Origin: a virus
Direction: 5' to 3' (one strand)
DNA: 64,000 bases
IMG/VR virus record: IMGVR_UViG_3300042485_000398
Location: 1 to 64,000 of that record
A program made the position numbers and the translations under genes. How positions within the stretch are numbered: the first letter of the stretch is position 1; each line of letters starts with the position of its first letter. This document shows positions 32,907 through 42,747 of this stretch, piece by piece. The notes under the pieces are model-generated. The model was not told where the DNA came from. It saw only the letters and a list, made by a program, of their open reading frames with translations, and searched no databases.

Positions 32907-34199
32907 TTACATAAGGTTAGTAACCTTAACGCGACGATAGTATTGGTTACGGTTGGCAGTGAATGTATCACCGTCAGTTGTGCCGTTCGACTGTGTTACG
33001 TATGGGTTAGCAATCATGCCGTAACGTGTCTTGAAGCCAATCTTTGGCTGGAAGCTGTTAGGGTCGATAGCACGAACCATTTGTAGTGGAACGTATGGGC
33101 AATAGAAGAGACCAGCATCATATGCTGTAGCGCCCTTATAACCAACAACGTAGAACTGGCTAGCAGCGCCTGTGTTAGCTGAGTAAGGGTCGATGTAAAC
33201 CTTCTTACCACCGATTGTACCAACAAAGGTGTTACCTGTGTCGTCCGACTCAAGAGTTGGCGAACCTTGTAGGGCGCGACCAGTGTCAAGAACACCAGCC
33301 ATAGCTAGAGCAGCCGCAACATCTGACGAACAGATGATGAAGTTACCCTTACCACGACGGGTATCTTGTGCGATTACGTTAGCGTCACGTTCGATGTTGA
33401 ACAGAAGACCCTTGAAACGCTCAACGCTCCAACGACCGTTCGAGTCAACGTCAAGGTCGAAAGTACCAGCTGTTGCTGTTGAAGCAGCACCGGTCTTAGC
33501 AACCTTGTAGATTGTGCGAACAACTTCACGGTTGATTTCGTTCAGAATTTCTTGCGAAAGAATGTTCGAAAGTTCTGATTCAGCATCAAGACCGTGAATA
33601 GCCTTAAGATCCTGTGCCAGTTCAACTGTGTATTCTGCCTTTAGAGCGCGTGTCTTAGCAGTAACAGTTGTCTTTTCGATGCTGAATGCCATTTCGCCGA
33701 AATCGCCGTCACCTTCGCCGCCAGCGCCTAGACGTTCTGCCGCAGAAGTAGCCAAGCCAGTACCTGTGGTGTAGCTACCGTCAACTGGGTTCGAACCAGC
33801 GTGAGTACCAGTACCAGAGAAGTCTGTATCGGCTTCGTTGAAGAGAGCTTCTGTGCCGTCTTGTGTGCTGTAGTTTGACTTCATAGCGAAGATCAAGCCA
33901 GTTGGGCCAGTCATCGGCTGAACGCCAGCTACGTCATAAGCCATTAGGTTAGGAAGAGCGCGACGAACGAGCGAGATGAGAATTGGGTCATAACGGTCGA
34001 TGTTTGCTGCACCCGAACCAGCAATGTTATTTGCTGGAGCGTCTTCGAAAAGTGCAGACTTTTCTTCGCGTAGGGCCTTTTCTTGGTTTTCAAGAACGAC
34101 GGCTGTAACTGCGCGACGGTAGTTGTCCTTAATCTCGCCGAGACCGCCGTGATTTAGAACAGGTTCCCACTTCTTCTGTAGTTGTTCTGAAAGAAACAT
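32907..34199 (-). CDS. 23: Major capsid protein gp23
   Basis: 430 residues, HK97-fold T4 capsid type. N-terminal delta/scaffold-binding region MFLSEQLQKKWEPVLNH; a likely gp21 cleavage lies near residues 50-57 (LFEDAPAN). Conserved TGLIFAMKSNY, and a C-terminal FKTRYGMIANPY. Late box at 34230-34237 and a downstream terminator fit very high expression. No separate gene 24 vertex protein is seen in this window. Confidence 0.97.
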   Translation of the reverse strand: MFLSEQLQKKWEPVLNHGGLGEIKDNYRRAVTAVVLENQEKALREEKSALFEDAPANNIAGSGAANIDRYDPILISLVRRALPNLMAYDVAGVQPMTGPTGLIFAMKSNYSTQDGTEALFNEADTDFSGTGTHAGSNPVDGSYTTGTGLATSAAERLGAGGEGDGDFGEMAFSIEKTTVTAKTRALKAEYTVELAQDLKAIHGLDAESELSNILSQEILNEINREVVRTIYKVAKTGAASTATAGTFDLDVDSNGRWSVERFKGLLFNIERDANVIAQDTRRGKGNFIICSSDVAAALAMAGVLDTGRALQGSPTLESDDTGNTFVGTIGGKKVYIDPYSANTGAASQFYVVGYKGATAYDAGLFYCPYVPLQMVRAIDPNSFQPKIGFKTRYGMIANPYVTQSNGTTDGDTFTANRNQYYRRVKVTNLM

Positions 34200-34229
34200 T
34201 TAGTTTTCTCCTTGTGTGTCAATATCTTT

Positions 34230-34237
34230 TATTTATA
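34230..34237 (-). promoter_or_regulatory. T4-type late promoter for gene 23
   Basis: Perfect TATAAATA on the minus strand 31 bases before the gene 23 start. Confidence 0.8.
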
Positions 34238-34242
34238 AAAAA

Positions 34243-35403
34243 TTACTTTTGAGCAGCAATCTTATCCAGTGCTTGGACATACTTACTGACTGTCGATTCG
34301 TCTAAGACTTCCACGCCTTCATCTTCTAGTTTGTCTTCCACGATAGTAGTTGACTTAGAAGCAGGGAAATAATTTTCCTTGATGACGTTTAGCTTTTCTT
34401 CAAAGATGTCTGCGTTCTCGAATTCTACATCAGCTACCAACGACTTAAACTTTTCAGCATCGGTCTTTGCAAGGTCCTCAGAAACAACGGCGAAAACGCC
34501 TTGCTTCAAAAGAGCTACATTGTTATTGTGCAGTTCTACATTTGCAGAAATTTGTTCGTCCAACTTAGCAGATACTTCTTCTAGTTGGGCTTGCATTTCA
34601 CCAAGCACATCATATTTCTCTTCGGGAACATCAATGTAATGTTCTGCGAACAGGTTCTTCATGCTGTTGATGAATGATTCCGCGATGTCGGTGCGAAGAC
34701 CATTTTCAACAGCAAGTGCGTTGTCTTCAACCCACTTTTCAATTACATAACCAAGATAAGAATCGACCTTCTCGGTCAAGTCGGCCTTGAACTCTTCCAT
34801 CAATTCAGCCGCTTCAGAGATTAGACTTTCTTCGATTTGCTGAACTTGATTGGATACACGGGCAGTTACCATTGCTTCAAAGAGCGACGATGCTTTGCCA
34901 CGGAATTCTTCTGATAGGTCTTCGTTACCATCAAAGAGAGTAGCGAGATCAGTAGTGAAATCTTCTTCGATCATTTCGCCATCTTCCTCTGTTTCTTCTT
35001 GATGAACATTACCTCTTGACGATGCCATGTTTACAACCGAAGTTGGGTCACTATGGGTCGTGAAGTTAGGTGCTGCACCGGCGCCGCCCTGAGAAAGTGT
35101 AGCCTGATTGCTGGAAACTGGAGCAGCTTCCTTAGCACCTGGATTATCAGTTTCTTCATCACGCTCACTGGAAATAGTAGCATCTTGTGAATCGCCTTGG
35201 CGAGGTTGAGTTTGATCGCCTGCAACCTTAGCTGGGATGGATGTATCCTTACCACCGGCAGCGCCTAGTTTGCCAGCAGCAGGTGCGTCTTCGGAAGAAC
35301 CCTGTTTAGGGTTAGTTGCATCACCTGCAACCTTCTCATCTAGAACTTCCTCGGATAGTTGCTTCTTAGTTAGCAACTCTCTGATTTTGTTTTCTACACT
35401 CAT
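34243..35403 (-). CDS. 22: Prohead core scaffold gp22
   Basis: 386 residues, longer than T4 gp22 (269). The N-terminal half has Gly/Asp/Pro-rich repeats (KVAGDATNPKQGSSED, KVAGDQTQPRQGDSQD), then a long coiled-coil region, as expected for a core protein cleaved by gp21. Extra N-terminal repeats are a difference from T4. Confidence 0.85.
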   Translation of the reverse strand: MSVENKIRELLTKKQLSEEVLDEKVAGDATNPKQGSSEDAPAAGKLGAAGGKDTSIPAKVAGDQTQPRQGDSQDATISSERDEETDNPGAKEAAPVSSNQATLSQGGAGAAPNFTTHSDPTSVVNMASSRGNVHQEETEEDGEMIEEDFTTDLATLFDGNEDLSEEFRGKASSLFEAMVTARVSNQVQQIEESLISEAAELMEEFKADLTEKVDSYLGYVIEKWVEDNALAVENGLRTDIAESFINSMKNLFAEHYIDVPEEKYDVLGEMQAQLEEVSAKLDEQISANVELHNNNVALLKQGVFAVVSEDLAKTDAEKFKSLVADVEFENADIFEEKLNVIKENYFPASKSTTIVEDKLEDEGVEVLDESTVSKYVQALDKIAAQK

Positions 35404-35432
35404 TTGCGTCTCCTAAATGGATTTTTATATTC

Positions 35433-35440
35433 TATTTATA
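35433..35440 (-). promoter_or_regulatory. T4-type late promoter for gene 22
   Basis: Perfect TATAAATA on the minus strand 30 bases before the gene 22 start. Confidence 0.75.
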
Positions 35441-35446
35441 AAAATA

Positions 35447-36103
35447 TTACTTTGAAGAAAGATGACGCAAGAAACGTTCAAAGATTTGGATCTTTGCTTC
35501 TTCAAGTTGTTTCTTACTTGCTTTCTTAATATACTTCTTAGACATATCGCAATGCTGTTCGGTCCAAACACCATTCACAACTAGCCATTCTTTATTTTCC
35601 ATGATACCACGAACAAAGGCATCTGGTGCTGAAGGGTCAGCTACGATATCAGCCGCTGTTGCTAGATGAAAATCATCTTGCACAACTTGAACGCCGTCTC
35701 TGTTTTCCTTCAAAGTACCGAGGCCTCTTGACGAAACGCCAAGTTGACCGCCAGACTCAATTAGACCACGAGCGATATTGCCCATTGGTGTTTCTGTTAG
35801 TTTCGCTTTACCAATCCAGTTATCACCATCTTGGCGAAGTTCTGTAATGATATGCGATACTCTATCTAGATTGATTGATGGACCATCTGGATGTCCCAAT
35901 TCACCAAAGGCTCTATTGTTCTCAACTGCTTCCTTCATGTAACGATTGATTTCTTTACCCATGATGTCTCCTGGGTACATACGGCCGTTACGATTTTTAA
36001 TGTTGGACTGCAGGAAAACACCCTCGATATAGAGAGTCTTTTTACCTTCTTTTTCTTCTGTGATATAACGAACTTGTTCGTTGACTTCGGTAATAAGTTT
36101 CAT
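35447..36103 (-). CDS. 21: Prohead protease gp21
   Basis: 218 residues (T4: 212). Herpesvirus-assemblin-type serine protease: catalytic His71 in GELGHPDGP and Ser near 123-124 in GVSSRG. It cleaves scaffold and capsid during head maturation. Begins at the stop of the next gene. Confidence 0.95.
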   Translation of the reverse strand: MKLITEVNEQVRYITEEKEGKKTLYIEGVFLQSNIKNRNGRMYPGDIMGKEINRYMKEAVENNRAFGELGHPDGPSINLDRVSHIITELRQDGDNWIGKAKLTETPMGNIARGLIESGGQLGVSSRGLGTLKENRDGVQVVQDDFHLATAADIVADPSAPDAFVRGIMENKEWLVVNGVWTEQHCDMSKKYIKKASKKQLEEAKIQIFERFLRHLSSK

Positions 36104-36480
36104 TAGCCTAGGTCTCCTTGATCTTGATGTTGTTGTGGACCATAACCGGAAACCTTAGCAAGTTCTAGGACTACTGCACCTGAGCCAGAAGAAAAGTCAA
36201 CTACAATATCTGAGCCATTTTCTTCGTTGTCTGACCAGCCCAAGAATTCCATCTTGCCTGTACCAGAAAGATAATATAGAACTTCACTGTCTCTAGTAAC
36301 CGTAGCGGTATCTCCATCTGACATTCCCCAATGAATGGTACGAATGTTTACTTTAGGTGAAGACTGTGTTTCAGATGTCTTCTTTAGGTCGGTAGCAAGG
36401 GCAATAGTGGCAGACCCAGTCCCGCGCACTTTCACCACGCCATGAACTTGTGTTAGTTTTAGAATTGCTTTAGTCGCCAT
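36103..36480 (-). CDS. Beta-rich virion protein, function unknown
   Basis: 125 residues beginning MATKAILKLTQVHGVVKVRG, with IALATDL and IRTIHWG. Similar short proteins lie among head genes of T4-like marine phages. Between gene 21 and the gp67-type genes. A decoration or minor head role is inferred. Confidence 0.6.
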   Translation of the reverse strand: MATKAILKLTQVHGVVKVRGTGSATIALATDLKKTSETQSSPKVNIRTIHWGMSDGDTATVTRDSEVLYYLSGTGKMEFLGWSDNEENGSDIVVDFSSGSGAVVLELAKVSGYGPQQHQDQGDLG

Positions 36481-36496
36481 TTACTATTCCCTTTAA

Positions 36497-36970
36497 TTAT
36501 TTCTTCTTACCGCGAAGAAGTTTAAAATCGTGTCCGTCAACTTTACCATTCTTATTGGCGTCAATCTTATGCTGATCGCCCTTTAGTTCTTCGTCAGTCT
36601 GTTCTACTTCTTCGTTGGCTTTCTTAGCCCTCTCAATTGTTTTGAGCGCACGCATAGAACCCATCATGTCTTTGTTCATCTTGGCAAAAGACTGTGGTTT
36701 CTTTAACGAGCTGGATTTACCATCTGCACTAGTATTATAATCTCTTTCGTGCTTTCCTTTTAGGTAACGATTCGCCATATCGGAAGAGATTTCATCGATT
36801 GTTTCGACTTCTTCGTTCGACAACTTGGCAGCAATAGCCATCTGACGGCGCTTCTCGTCGCTCTTACCCTTGAATTGAGGAGCATCGGAGTCCTTGAAGT
36901 CTTTGATAACATCACCCATCTTGGCTTTCGCCATGTTGATGCGCTCTTGAAGTTGTTTATAGGTCTTCAT
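36497..36970 (-). CDS. Prohead core-type protein with EF-hand-like loop (gp68 position)
   Basis: 157 residues, Lys/Glu-rich. Two acidic motifs, EEVETIDEIS near 54-63 and EEVEQTDEEL, match those of other head proteins here. The C-terminus has DANKNGKVDGHDF, a calcium-loop-like (EF-hand/dockerin type) sequence. Position between the 67-like gene and gene 21 is that of T4 gene 68. Scaffold role inferred. Confidence 0.55.
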   Translation of the reverse strand: MKTYKQLQERINMAKAKMGDVIKDFKDSDAPQFKGKSDEKRRQMAIAAKLSNEEVETIDEISSDMANRYLKGKHERDYNTSADGKSSSLKKPQSFAKMNKDMMGSMRALKTIERAKKANEEVEQTDEELKGDQHKIDANKNGKVDGHDFKLLRGKKK

Positions 36971-37214
36971 CGGTGTCCTCTATTTCTTCTAAATCGCCAT
37001 GGTCATTTTCGTCGGTTACTTCGTAGTGATCGAAATCTTCGACATCATTATCTTCTGGCGTATCGTTATAAATTCCAGCTGCCATATCTTGTCGCATTTG
37101 ATCTAATTGTTCGCCTGCTTTAAGGTCCATAATATCATTAAAAACTTGTTCGGCATCTGCAAAGGTGCCGCTTTCAATGTTATTTATTAAGTCACTAATG
37201 TTACTGTTGTCCAT
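36957..37214 (-). CDS. 67: Prohead core protein gp67-like
   Basis: 85 residues from ATG 37214 (AAGGACAAG upstream); an ATG at 37217 and an upstream in-frame extension also exist. A short helical N-terminus (ISDLINNIESGTFADAE) is followed by a very acidic tail, exactly the style of T4 gp67. It follows gene 20, as in T4, and overlaps both neighbours. Confidence 0.7.
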   Translation of the reverse strand: MDNSNISDLINNIESGTFADAEQVFNDIMDLKAGEQLDQMRQDMAAGIYNDTPEDNDVEDFDHYEVTDENDHGDLEEIEDTDEDL

Positions 37215-38775
37215 CATCTTGTCCTTGGTTTTGCTGTTGATCCGCTGCTGGCGGTTCACCCTCTAGTGAAGAAAAATCGGGCGGCGAAACTTCAGGAGGA
37301 CTTGCATCATTTTGCTTCTTAATCTCACCAATTTCGTCGTCCGACAATTTAAGAATTTTATCTTGAACATACTCTCTACTATACATTGTGCCGATAAACG
37401 GTGCAACACCTTGAAGAATTTCAACTCTAGACTGTAGAATTTGTTGTTCTTTGGATTCTGTATAGAAAGCATCGGTTGCAAAAACATACTTGATATCATA
37501 TCTCATCTTTTCCCAATCGGCTTCGGTAATGATACCTTTGAGAATAAGTTGGGTCTTTAGTAGATCATCAAATAGAAGTGTGAAACGACGGCGCAGTTTA
37601 GAAATAAACTTTGTAAACTTCCATTCGTCTCTATTGATTTCAGCAGCACGACCAAAGTTAAGGCCAGTTTGCTGTTCAAGTCTTGACATCGGAACGTTCA
37701 ACGCTTGATATAGTTTGCGCTGAAAGTATTCGATGTCTCCCATTTCGCCTAAACCCTGACCACCTGGTAGAGTTTCAATCTGTGTTCCTCTGCCACCTTC
37801 GCGGCGAGGCAACCAGAAATCTTCAAGCATTGACATAAACTTTTTATCATCACGGATTTCGCCAGTCTGAGAATCGTAAACAACCTTGTTACGATACTGG
37901 TTCATGATACCCTTGAGATACTGTTCGGCTTTAATCTTTGGAAGATTGCCAACATCAACGTAGAATACACGGCGCTCTGGCGCTCTCGTGATACGATAGA
38001 TGACTGCGGCATTTTCCATCATACGCAACTGATTTGCTGGGCGAATAGCCTTATGCAAATAAGAAAGCGGCATATTTCTGTCCATGTCCTTCAAGCCAGA
38101 AGGAACAAAGCAGATAGAATCTTTTTCGATGCGCATGGTGGCACCGGCGGTAGCAGAGATTGAGGCAGCTGGCGTAAAAGTTTTGTTTGGAACTAGGCCG
38201 CGTTCATTGTATATAAAATATTCTTTAATCTCTTTAATGAACTCTACGCCTGTTTTTGTATCCTTTTCTTTTAGGATCTCTCTCATCTTCTTAATTTTTC
38301 TTGGGTCAATATAGCGAATGTCTGCTAGACCCTTCTTTAGATTTGCAGTATCAACAACTTTATGGAAGAACAATCTTCCGTCAATGTACCAATGTCTAAA
38401 GTAATCTTGCGCTCTTAGATTGAAGTCCAACATGTTAAGTAGCAGTTGAAATTCATCTTGCACCATTTTTTTAATATTCTTTGACAATTCTACTTCGTCA
38501 AGATCAATTTTTACTGGAACTTCATCGTCAAGATTTGCAATTGAATCGTTTACGATATCATCAATAGCAGTATCGATATCTGCCATCATAGAAATTTCAC
38601 GATACTTACGAATTAATTCTATTTCATTATTTGCGGTGCCATCGATATCGATGTATGTGCCATAGTAGCCACCGGCTCTGATAGTTTCTACACCACCATC
38701 GTCCGTTGGCGCCACAAACGATTTCTCAGTTTGTGACGCCGTAGACTTTTCAATTTTATAACCAAATATCTGCAT
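37201..38775 (-). CDS. 20: Portal protein gp20
   Basis: 524 residues, T4 type portal. Conserved stretches are VVYDSQTGEIRDDKKFMSMLEDFWLP and PMSRLEQQTGLNFGRAAEI, with a crown-like C-terminal Gln/Pro-rich tail. It forms the dodecameric head-tail vertex and packaging channel. Upstream of gp67/68/21/22/23 as in T4. No late box was found directly before it. Confidence 0.96.
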   Translation of the reverse strand: MQIFGYKIEKSTASQTEKSFVAPTDDGGVETIRAGGYYGTYIDIDGTANNEIELIRKYREISMMADIDTAIDDIVNDSIANLDDEVPVKIDLDEVELSKNIKKMVQDEFQLLLNMLDFNLRAQDYFRHWYIDGRLFFHKVVDTANLKKGLADIRYIDPRKIKKMREILKEKDTKTGVEFIKEIKEYFIYNERGLVPNKTFTPAASISATAGATMRIEKDSICFVPSGLKDMDRNMPLSYLHKAIRPANQLRMMENAAVIYRITRAPERRVFYVDVGNLPKIKAEQYLKGIMNQYRNKVVYDSQTGEIRDDKKFMSMLEDFWLPRREGGRGTQIETLPGGQGLGEMGDIEYFQRKLYQALNVPMSRLEQQTGLNFGRAAEINRDEWKFTKFISKLRRRFTLLFDDLLKTQLILKGIITEADWEKMRYDIKYVFATDAFYTESKEQQILQSRVEILQGVAPFIGTMYSREYVQDKILKLSDDEIGEIKKQNDASPPEVSPPDFSSLEGEPPAADQQQNQGQDDGQQ

Positions 38776-38798
38776 TAAATTATCCTAGTTGGATGGAA

Positions 38799-39311
38799 TT
38801 ATGCAGTCAGATAATGTGAGTAGTTAAAGGTTACGGTGAACTCTTCAATTACGTCATTCTGACCATACTGTAAACCAATTTCCGACATGTTAATCGGGAA
38901 AGCATTATAAAGAACATACGTCATAAGTGGATCGTCATTACGATCTAGATGTTCTACTGACATATCAACTTGATAGTCAATTGGATTTAGAATACCAGTG
39001 TTGGCTTCTAGATCATTCATACCATTCATCCACTCTTCGAATGGGCGACGAAGCGACATAGCAGTGTCGTTGACAACTGTGATTGTGAACGGATCAAAGA
39101 TACGCTCACCTGCCAACTTAACTTCGCGGCCGCGGTATTGAATGATTGTTGGGTTTACTGTTGACGCAGGAAGTGCTGCACCAGTAACTAGTAACGAGTA
39201 TTCTGTATCCGGTACCGAAGAAACGTAGCCTGGGAATGTTAGAATAACACGGAACTGGTTTGGTCTAGCACCGCCAGCCCCTAGTAACCCTTTAAATTTT
39301 GAAATATCCAT
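38799..39311 (-). CDS. 19: Tail tube protein gp19
   Basis: 170 residues (T4: 163). Pattern NQFRVILTFPGYV, VTGAALPAS and the closing FTVTFNYSHY are T4 tube features. Forms the inner tube of the contractile tail. Between gene 18 and gene 20, as in T4. Confidence 0.93.
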   Translation of the reverse strand: MDISKFKGLLGAGGARPNQFRVILTFPGYVSSVPDTEYSLLVTGAALPASTVNPTIIQYRGREVKLAGERIFDPFTITVVNDTAMSLRRPFEEWMNGMNDLEANTGILNPIDYQVDMSVEHLDRNDDPLMTYVLYNAFPINMSEIGLQYGQNDVIEEFTVTFNYSHYLTA

Positions 39312-39344
39312 TTATAAATCTCCTATTTCTATTTAGTCGGGTTA

Positions 39345-41027
39345 TTAGGCGCCAACTTCTGTGAACGATACTGAGGTACGAACCGCAACAAAGTTCAGAT
39401 AGATGAAGTTAATCGAACGTGCTGGCTTGATGTAGATATCAGCAACAAATTCATTGCGGTCGATAACTTCGCCAGTGTTGTTTGTTTCATCGCAAACAAC
39501 GCGGAAGTCAAAGATACCACGACGGCCGCGAACGTCACGTAGGAATGGTTCAACCATCGAACGAAACTGTGCGCGACTAAAGACATCGTTGAACTCAAAG
39601 AGTTGATACTTGGCCGCAGTTGCGATAGCCTTTTCAAGAACAATGAATAGACGGCGAACATTGATACGGTCGAATGCGCTTGGCTTAGCAAGAAGAGTCT
39701 TATCACCGTAAAGTAGAGTGCCTTCACCTGGGAAGGTAGCTACTGGGTTAACACCATTCTTGTAAAGTGTGTCGCGTTCTGTTTGATTTGGTGACCAAAC
39801 TAACTTAACAATATTCTTGAGTTGACCGCGATTGAAGCCAGCAGGTGACCACCAGGCATCGTTTGTCTGATCTGTGCGGGCGCATAGACCAGCAGTATCA
39901 GCATTCAGAGGAACATTGATGTATTCATCATTATAGCGGTCATACTGGCGCTTCCAGCCAGAATCCATGACGGCGTATGAAGTATTACGGTTAATATCAT
40001 CTTGACGATATTCAACTACATCCGCAGCTTCACTGCCAGCGTTGTTGTATACAGCGGCAAGGGGTGGTGATAGGAATACAACGCAATCTAAACGAGCTAA
40101 CGCTACGTTATCGATAACGTGAGTTACTACTGCGGCTGCGTGACCACCGGTTAGGACAAGTGAAATATCAACAATTTCTTTGTTTGCAAACAGGCTGTAA
40201 GCGTCTTGCAGATCACCAGTTGAGGGCGTAGCAACATTACCACCACGTAAGTCCAAAACTAGCGCGTCTTGGCCAGCGGTTTGACCGTCTTGTTCTGTAC
40301 CATCAAATGCGGTTGCAGAAGTAGCACCCCAGTTTCTACCCGATGGGTGATTCATCCACCAGATATATTGTGATTGTTGGTTAAGAACTTCCTTGTAGTA
40401 GTTGTTTGTACCGTCAGCCAGTTTGTTACCAACCTGCTTAGAAGCAAATGCAAATCTTTCAACTACTGTATTGGTTGCGCCAGAAAAACGACCAAGTGTA
40501 TCGACAACTACAATGTGTAGTTCGTCATTCGAACAGCCAACCGCAGCGGCCTGGGCACTTGTGCCAGGGGCACCATCAAAGAATGAAGCATATTCCCAGC
40601 CAGTGAATGAAGTGGCGTCCGCATATTGAACTTCAAGGCTATTGCCATAAAGACCAGGGTATTTAGCAGCTACATCACCATTCGGGGTGCCACCGTTTGC
40701 ATAAACGGCTTCATAAACGTCTTGATTGGGAATGAAAACGCCGCTGCCTTCAGAGGTAGCATTCTCTGCGGCTGTGCCCACAGCACGAACAAGCTGCAGG
40801 TTGTTGCCATATGCCAAGAAGTTGGCAGCAGTGAACCAGTCGGTAGGGTCTAGTGGTAGACCAAAATACTTGCGAAGTTCATTTTCTGAACCCACGGTAA
40901 AAATTTCTCCTACAGGACCCCAGTTGAAGTAACCAGCAAACGCGCCTGCCGAAGTCGATACGGCTGGAATAACGTTTGTTAGATCCTTTTCTGCTACTAG
41001 GACACCTGGCGATAATTGAAAAGCCAT
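39345..41027 (-). CDS. 18: Tail sheath protein gp18
   Basis: 560 residues (T4: 659, so a shorter insertion domain). LSPGVLVAEKDLTNVIPAV at the N-terminus and GIFDFRVVCDETNNT near the C-terminus are contractile-sheath signatures. Its late box is 60 bases upstream. Confidence 0.96.
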   Translation of the reverse strand: MAFQLSPGVLVAEKDLTNVIPAVSTSAGAFAGYFNWGPVGEIFTVGSENELRKYFGLPLDPTDWFTAANFLAYGNNLQLVRAVGTAAENATSEGSGVFIPNQDVYEAVYANGGTPNGDVAAKYPGLYGNSLEVQYADATSFTGWEYASFFDGAPGTSAQAAAVGCSNDELHIVVVDTLGRFSGATNTVVERFAFASKQVGNKLADGTNNYYKEVLNQQSQYIWWMNHPSGRNWGATSATAFDGTEQDGQTAGQDALVLDLRGGNVATPSTGDLQDAYSLFANKEIVDISLVLTGGHAAAVVTHVIDNVALARLDCVVFLSPPLAAVYNNAGSEAADVVEYRQDDINRNTSYAVMDSGWKRQYDRYNDEYINVPLNADTAGLCARTDQTNDAWWSPAGFNRGQLKNIVKLVWSPNQTERDTLYKNGVNPVATFPGEGTLLYGDKTLLAKPSAFDRINVRRLFIVLEKAIATAAKYQLFEFNDVFSRAQFRSMVEPFLRDVRGRRGIFDFRVVCDETNNTGEVIDRNEFVADIYIKPARSINFIYLNFVAVRTSVSFTEVGA

Positions 41028-41086
41028 ATTCTTCTCCTCGTTGTAAACTTGACAATATTAACTTGTCGTTTTATGTTTTATGTTTT

Positions 41087-41094
41087 TATTTATA
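41087..41094 (-). promoter_or_regulatory. T4-type late promoter for gene 18
   Basis: Perfect TATAAATA on the minus strand 60 bases before the gene 18 start. The leader carries an imperfect palindrome GACAAGTTAATATTGTC (about 41049-41066). Confidence 0.65.
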
Positions 41095-41106
41095 AAAATG
41101 TAAAAG

Positions 41107-42747
41107 TTACAGTAGCCAACCTTCGCGCCGAGGTTCTTCGTCCTCGGATACTTTCCAAAGATCACCATTTGATACGAAATAGTCTTCTTGAAATCCATTA
41201 TTTATTGCTCCAAACGGGGTCATGTCCTCTTCAATTTGATCCATCTGGTCCTTATACATTCTTTCTCTGATATCAACATTTGTCATGTCTTTGAAGTATG
41301 GATTACTTGTCATCCAAGCTAATAGAACCAGACTCATTACAAGATCATCAAAGTAACCTTCATCTGCCATCCAACTTCCCTGCTTTTCGATGAAAGTAGA
41401 GAACTCAGAAATGGTTTCAGCATCAAATACTAATAATTTTTGTTCTTCAAGTAGAGATTTTAGAGCAAAACAACCCTGTCTCTTTACTTGTTTGGTCATT
41501 CTAACACCGCGCTGAGTCTTTGTACCAAAACCAGGTGATAGATATTGTTTCAAAGCAGTCTTTACAGTAGTCAGAATATTATCATACTCTAACTCCATAT
41601 GTAGAATATCGGCCACTTGCTGGCCGATATCATTAATTTCAACAAGAATATATGCCTTGTTGTAGTCGGTACCTACTTTAGCTACGATGTTAGGAAACAA
41701 CATCGGTGCAATTTTATTATCACGATACTTAGCCACCAATTTGTATGGTGCTTCTGTAACATCCAAAACTGTGAAAGCAGAATAGTCTCCGCCTACACCT
41801 CGCGCCGTATCTACACCCATTGCGTAGATATGGCCGTCGATAGGTTCTTCAAAAATATCCAGTCCATCTTTTGCGTGAATAGGATCAATCGAACTCATTG
41901 CACCCAAAGTCTTGGCTGAAACGAGAGTGTTACTCGAACCAAGAAACTCGCAAAGAACTTCTTGGTTAAACTTTAGTTCTCCAAGCAAGCGTAGTTGCTC
42001 TTCTGCCCAGGCTTCATCTCTACCAGGAATTCTGTGGTAAGGAATAAACATAGGCACAAAGCCGTTGTTTCCTTTTTCAGCCTCGTTCCAGAATTTCCAG
42101 AAGTGATTGTAACCGAGGGGAGTAGAAGTCAGAAGAATCTTAGTTGTCTGACCAGCAGAAATCGTAGGATAAACAGAAGCAAAGAATTGTTCTGCGACGG
42201 TGTTTGGAATGATGGCGGCCTCATCGATGTATAGCCAGTTAACAGACTTACCACGAATACCAGATGCCGTTGTAGCAGCGGTGAAAATCTTAGAGCCGTT
42301 TTCTAGCTCTACGTCACCCTTGTTCCATGTCTTGACGCCCTGTTGCATCCATAGAGGCAAGTGTTCATACATACCCTGATAACGAGCCATAACTTCACGA
42401 GCAGCGGCCGTCTTATTGGCCATGATAGCCACGGTCTTGCTGTCTTGAAAGAGAGTATACCAAAGAATACATGCCGCAGAAGTGATAGTCTTACCCTGCT
42501 GGCGACCTTCCATGAGAATCGCTTTACGATTATCTAGAATATGTTTTACTTTTTCTTTCTGGCAATCATACAACTTAAATAACTGAAGACCATAATCCAG
42601 TGTGACAATCATACAATAATTTTCAATAAAGTAAATAGGATCTTCCTGGCACTTTTCAATTTCTGCCAGCTGTTCGAATGTAAAGTTATGCTTATGACCA
42701 ATCGGCTTTAAGTTAATATTACCGTGATACGAGGATTCCTCACTCAT
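41107..42747 (-). CDS. 17: Terminase large subunit gp17
   Basis: 546 residues (T4: 610). Packaging ATPase Walker A GRQQGKT at 81-87 and Walker B NWLYIDEAAII near 170; nuclease domain with GVDTARGVGGDYSAFT near 312. Pumps DNA into proheads. Overlaps gene 16 by 8 bases. Confidence 0.96.
   Translation of the reverse strand: MSEESSYHGNINLKPIGHKHNFTFEQLAEIEKCQEDPIYFIENYCMIVTLDYGLQLFKLYDCQKEKVKHILDNRKAILMEGRQQGKTITSAACILWYTLFQDSKTVAIMANKTAAAREVMARYQGMYEHLPLWMQQGVKTWNKGDVELENGSKIFTAATTASGIRGKSVNWLYIDEAAIIPNTVAEQFFASVYPTISAGQTTKILLTSTPLGYNHFWKFWNEAEKGNNGFVPMFIPYHRIPGRDEAWAEEQLRLLGELKFNQEVLCEFLGSSNTLVSAKTLGAMSSIDPIHAKDGLDIFEEPIDGHIYAMGVDTARGVGGDYSAFTVLDVTEAPYKLVAKYRDNKIAPMLFPNIVAKVGTDYNKAYILVEINDIGQQVADILHMELEYDNILTTVKTALKQYLSPGFGTKTQRGVRMTKQVKRQGCFALKSLLEEQKLLVFDAETISEFSTFIEKQGSWMADEGYFDDLVMSLVLLAWMTSNPYFKDMTNVDIRERMYKDQMDQIEEDMTPFGAINNGFQEDYFVSNGDLWKVSEDEEPRREGWLL

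Noticed and set aside
37174-37188. TATTTATT as a late promoter inside the gp67-like gene
   Set aside because: One mismatch and located in coding sequence, not near a downstream start with suitable spacing.
41045-41075. Plus-strand TTGACA with a weak TATGTT as an antisense promoter
   Set aside because: Explained by an imperfect palindrome in the gene 18 leader; the -10 is poor and no plus-strand gene follows.
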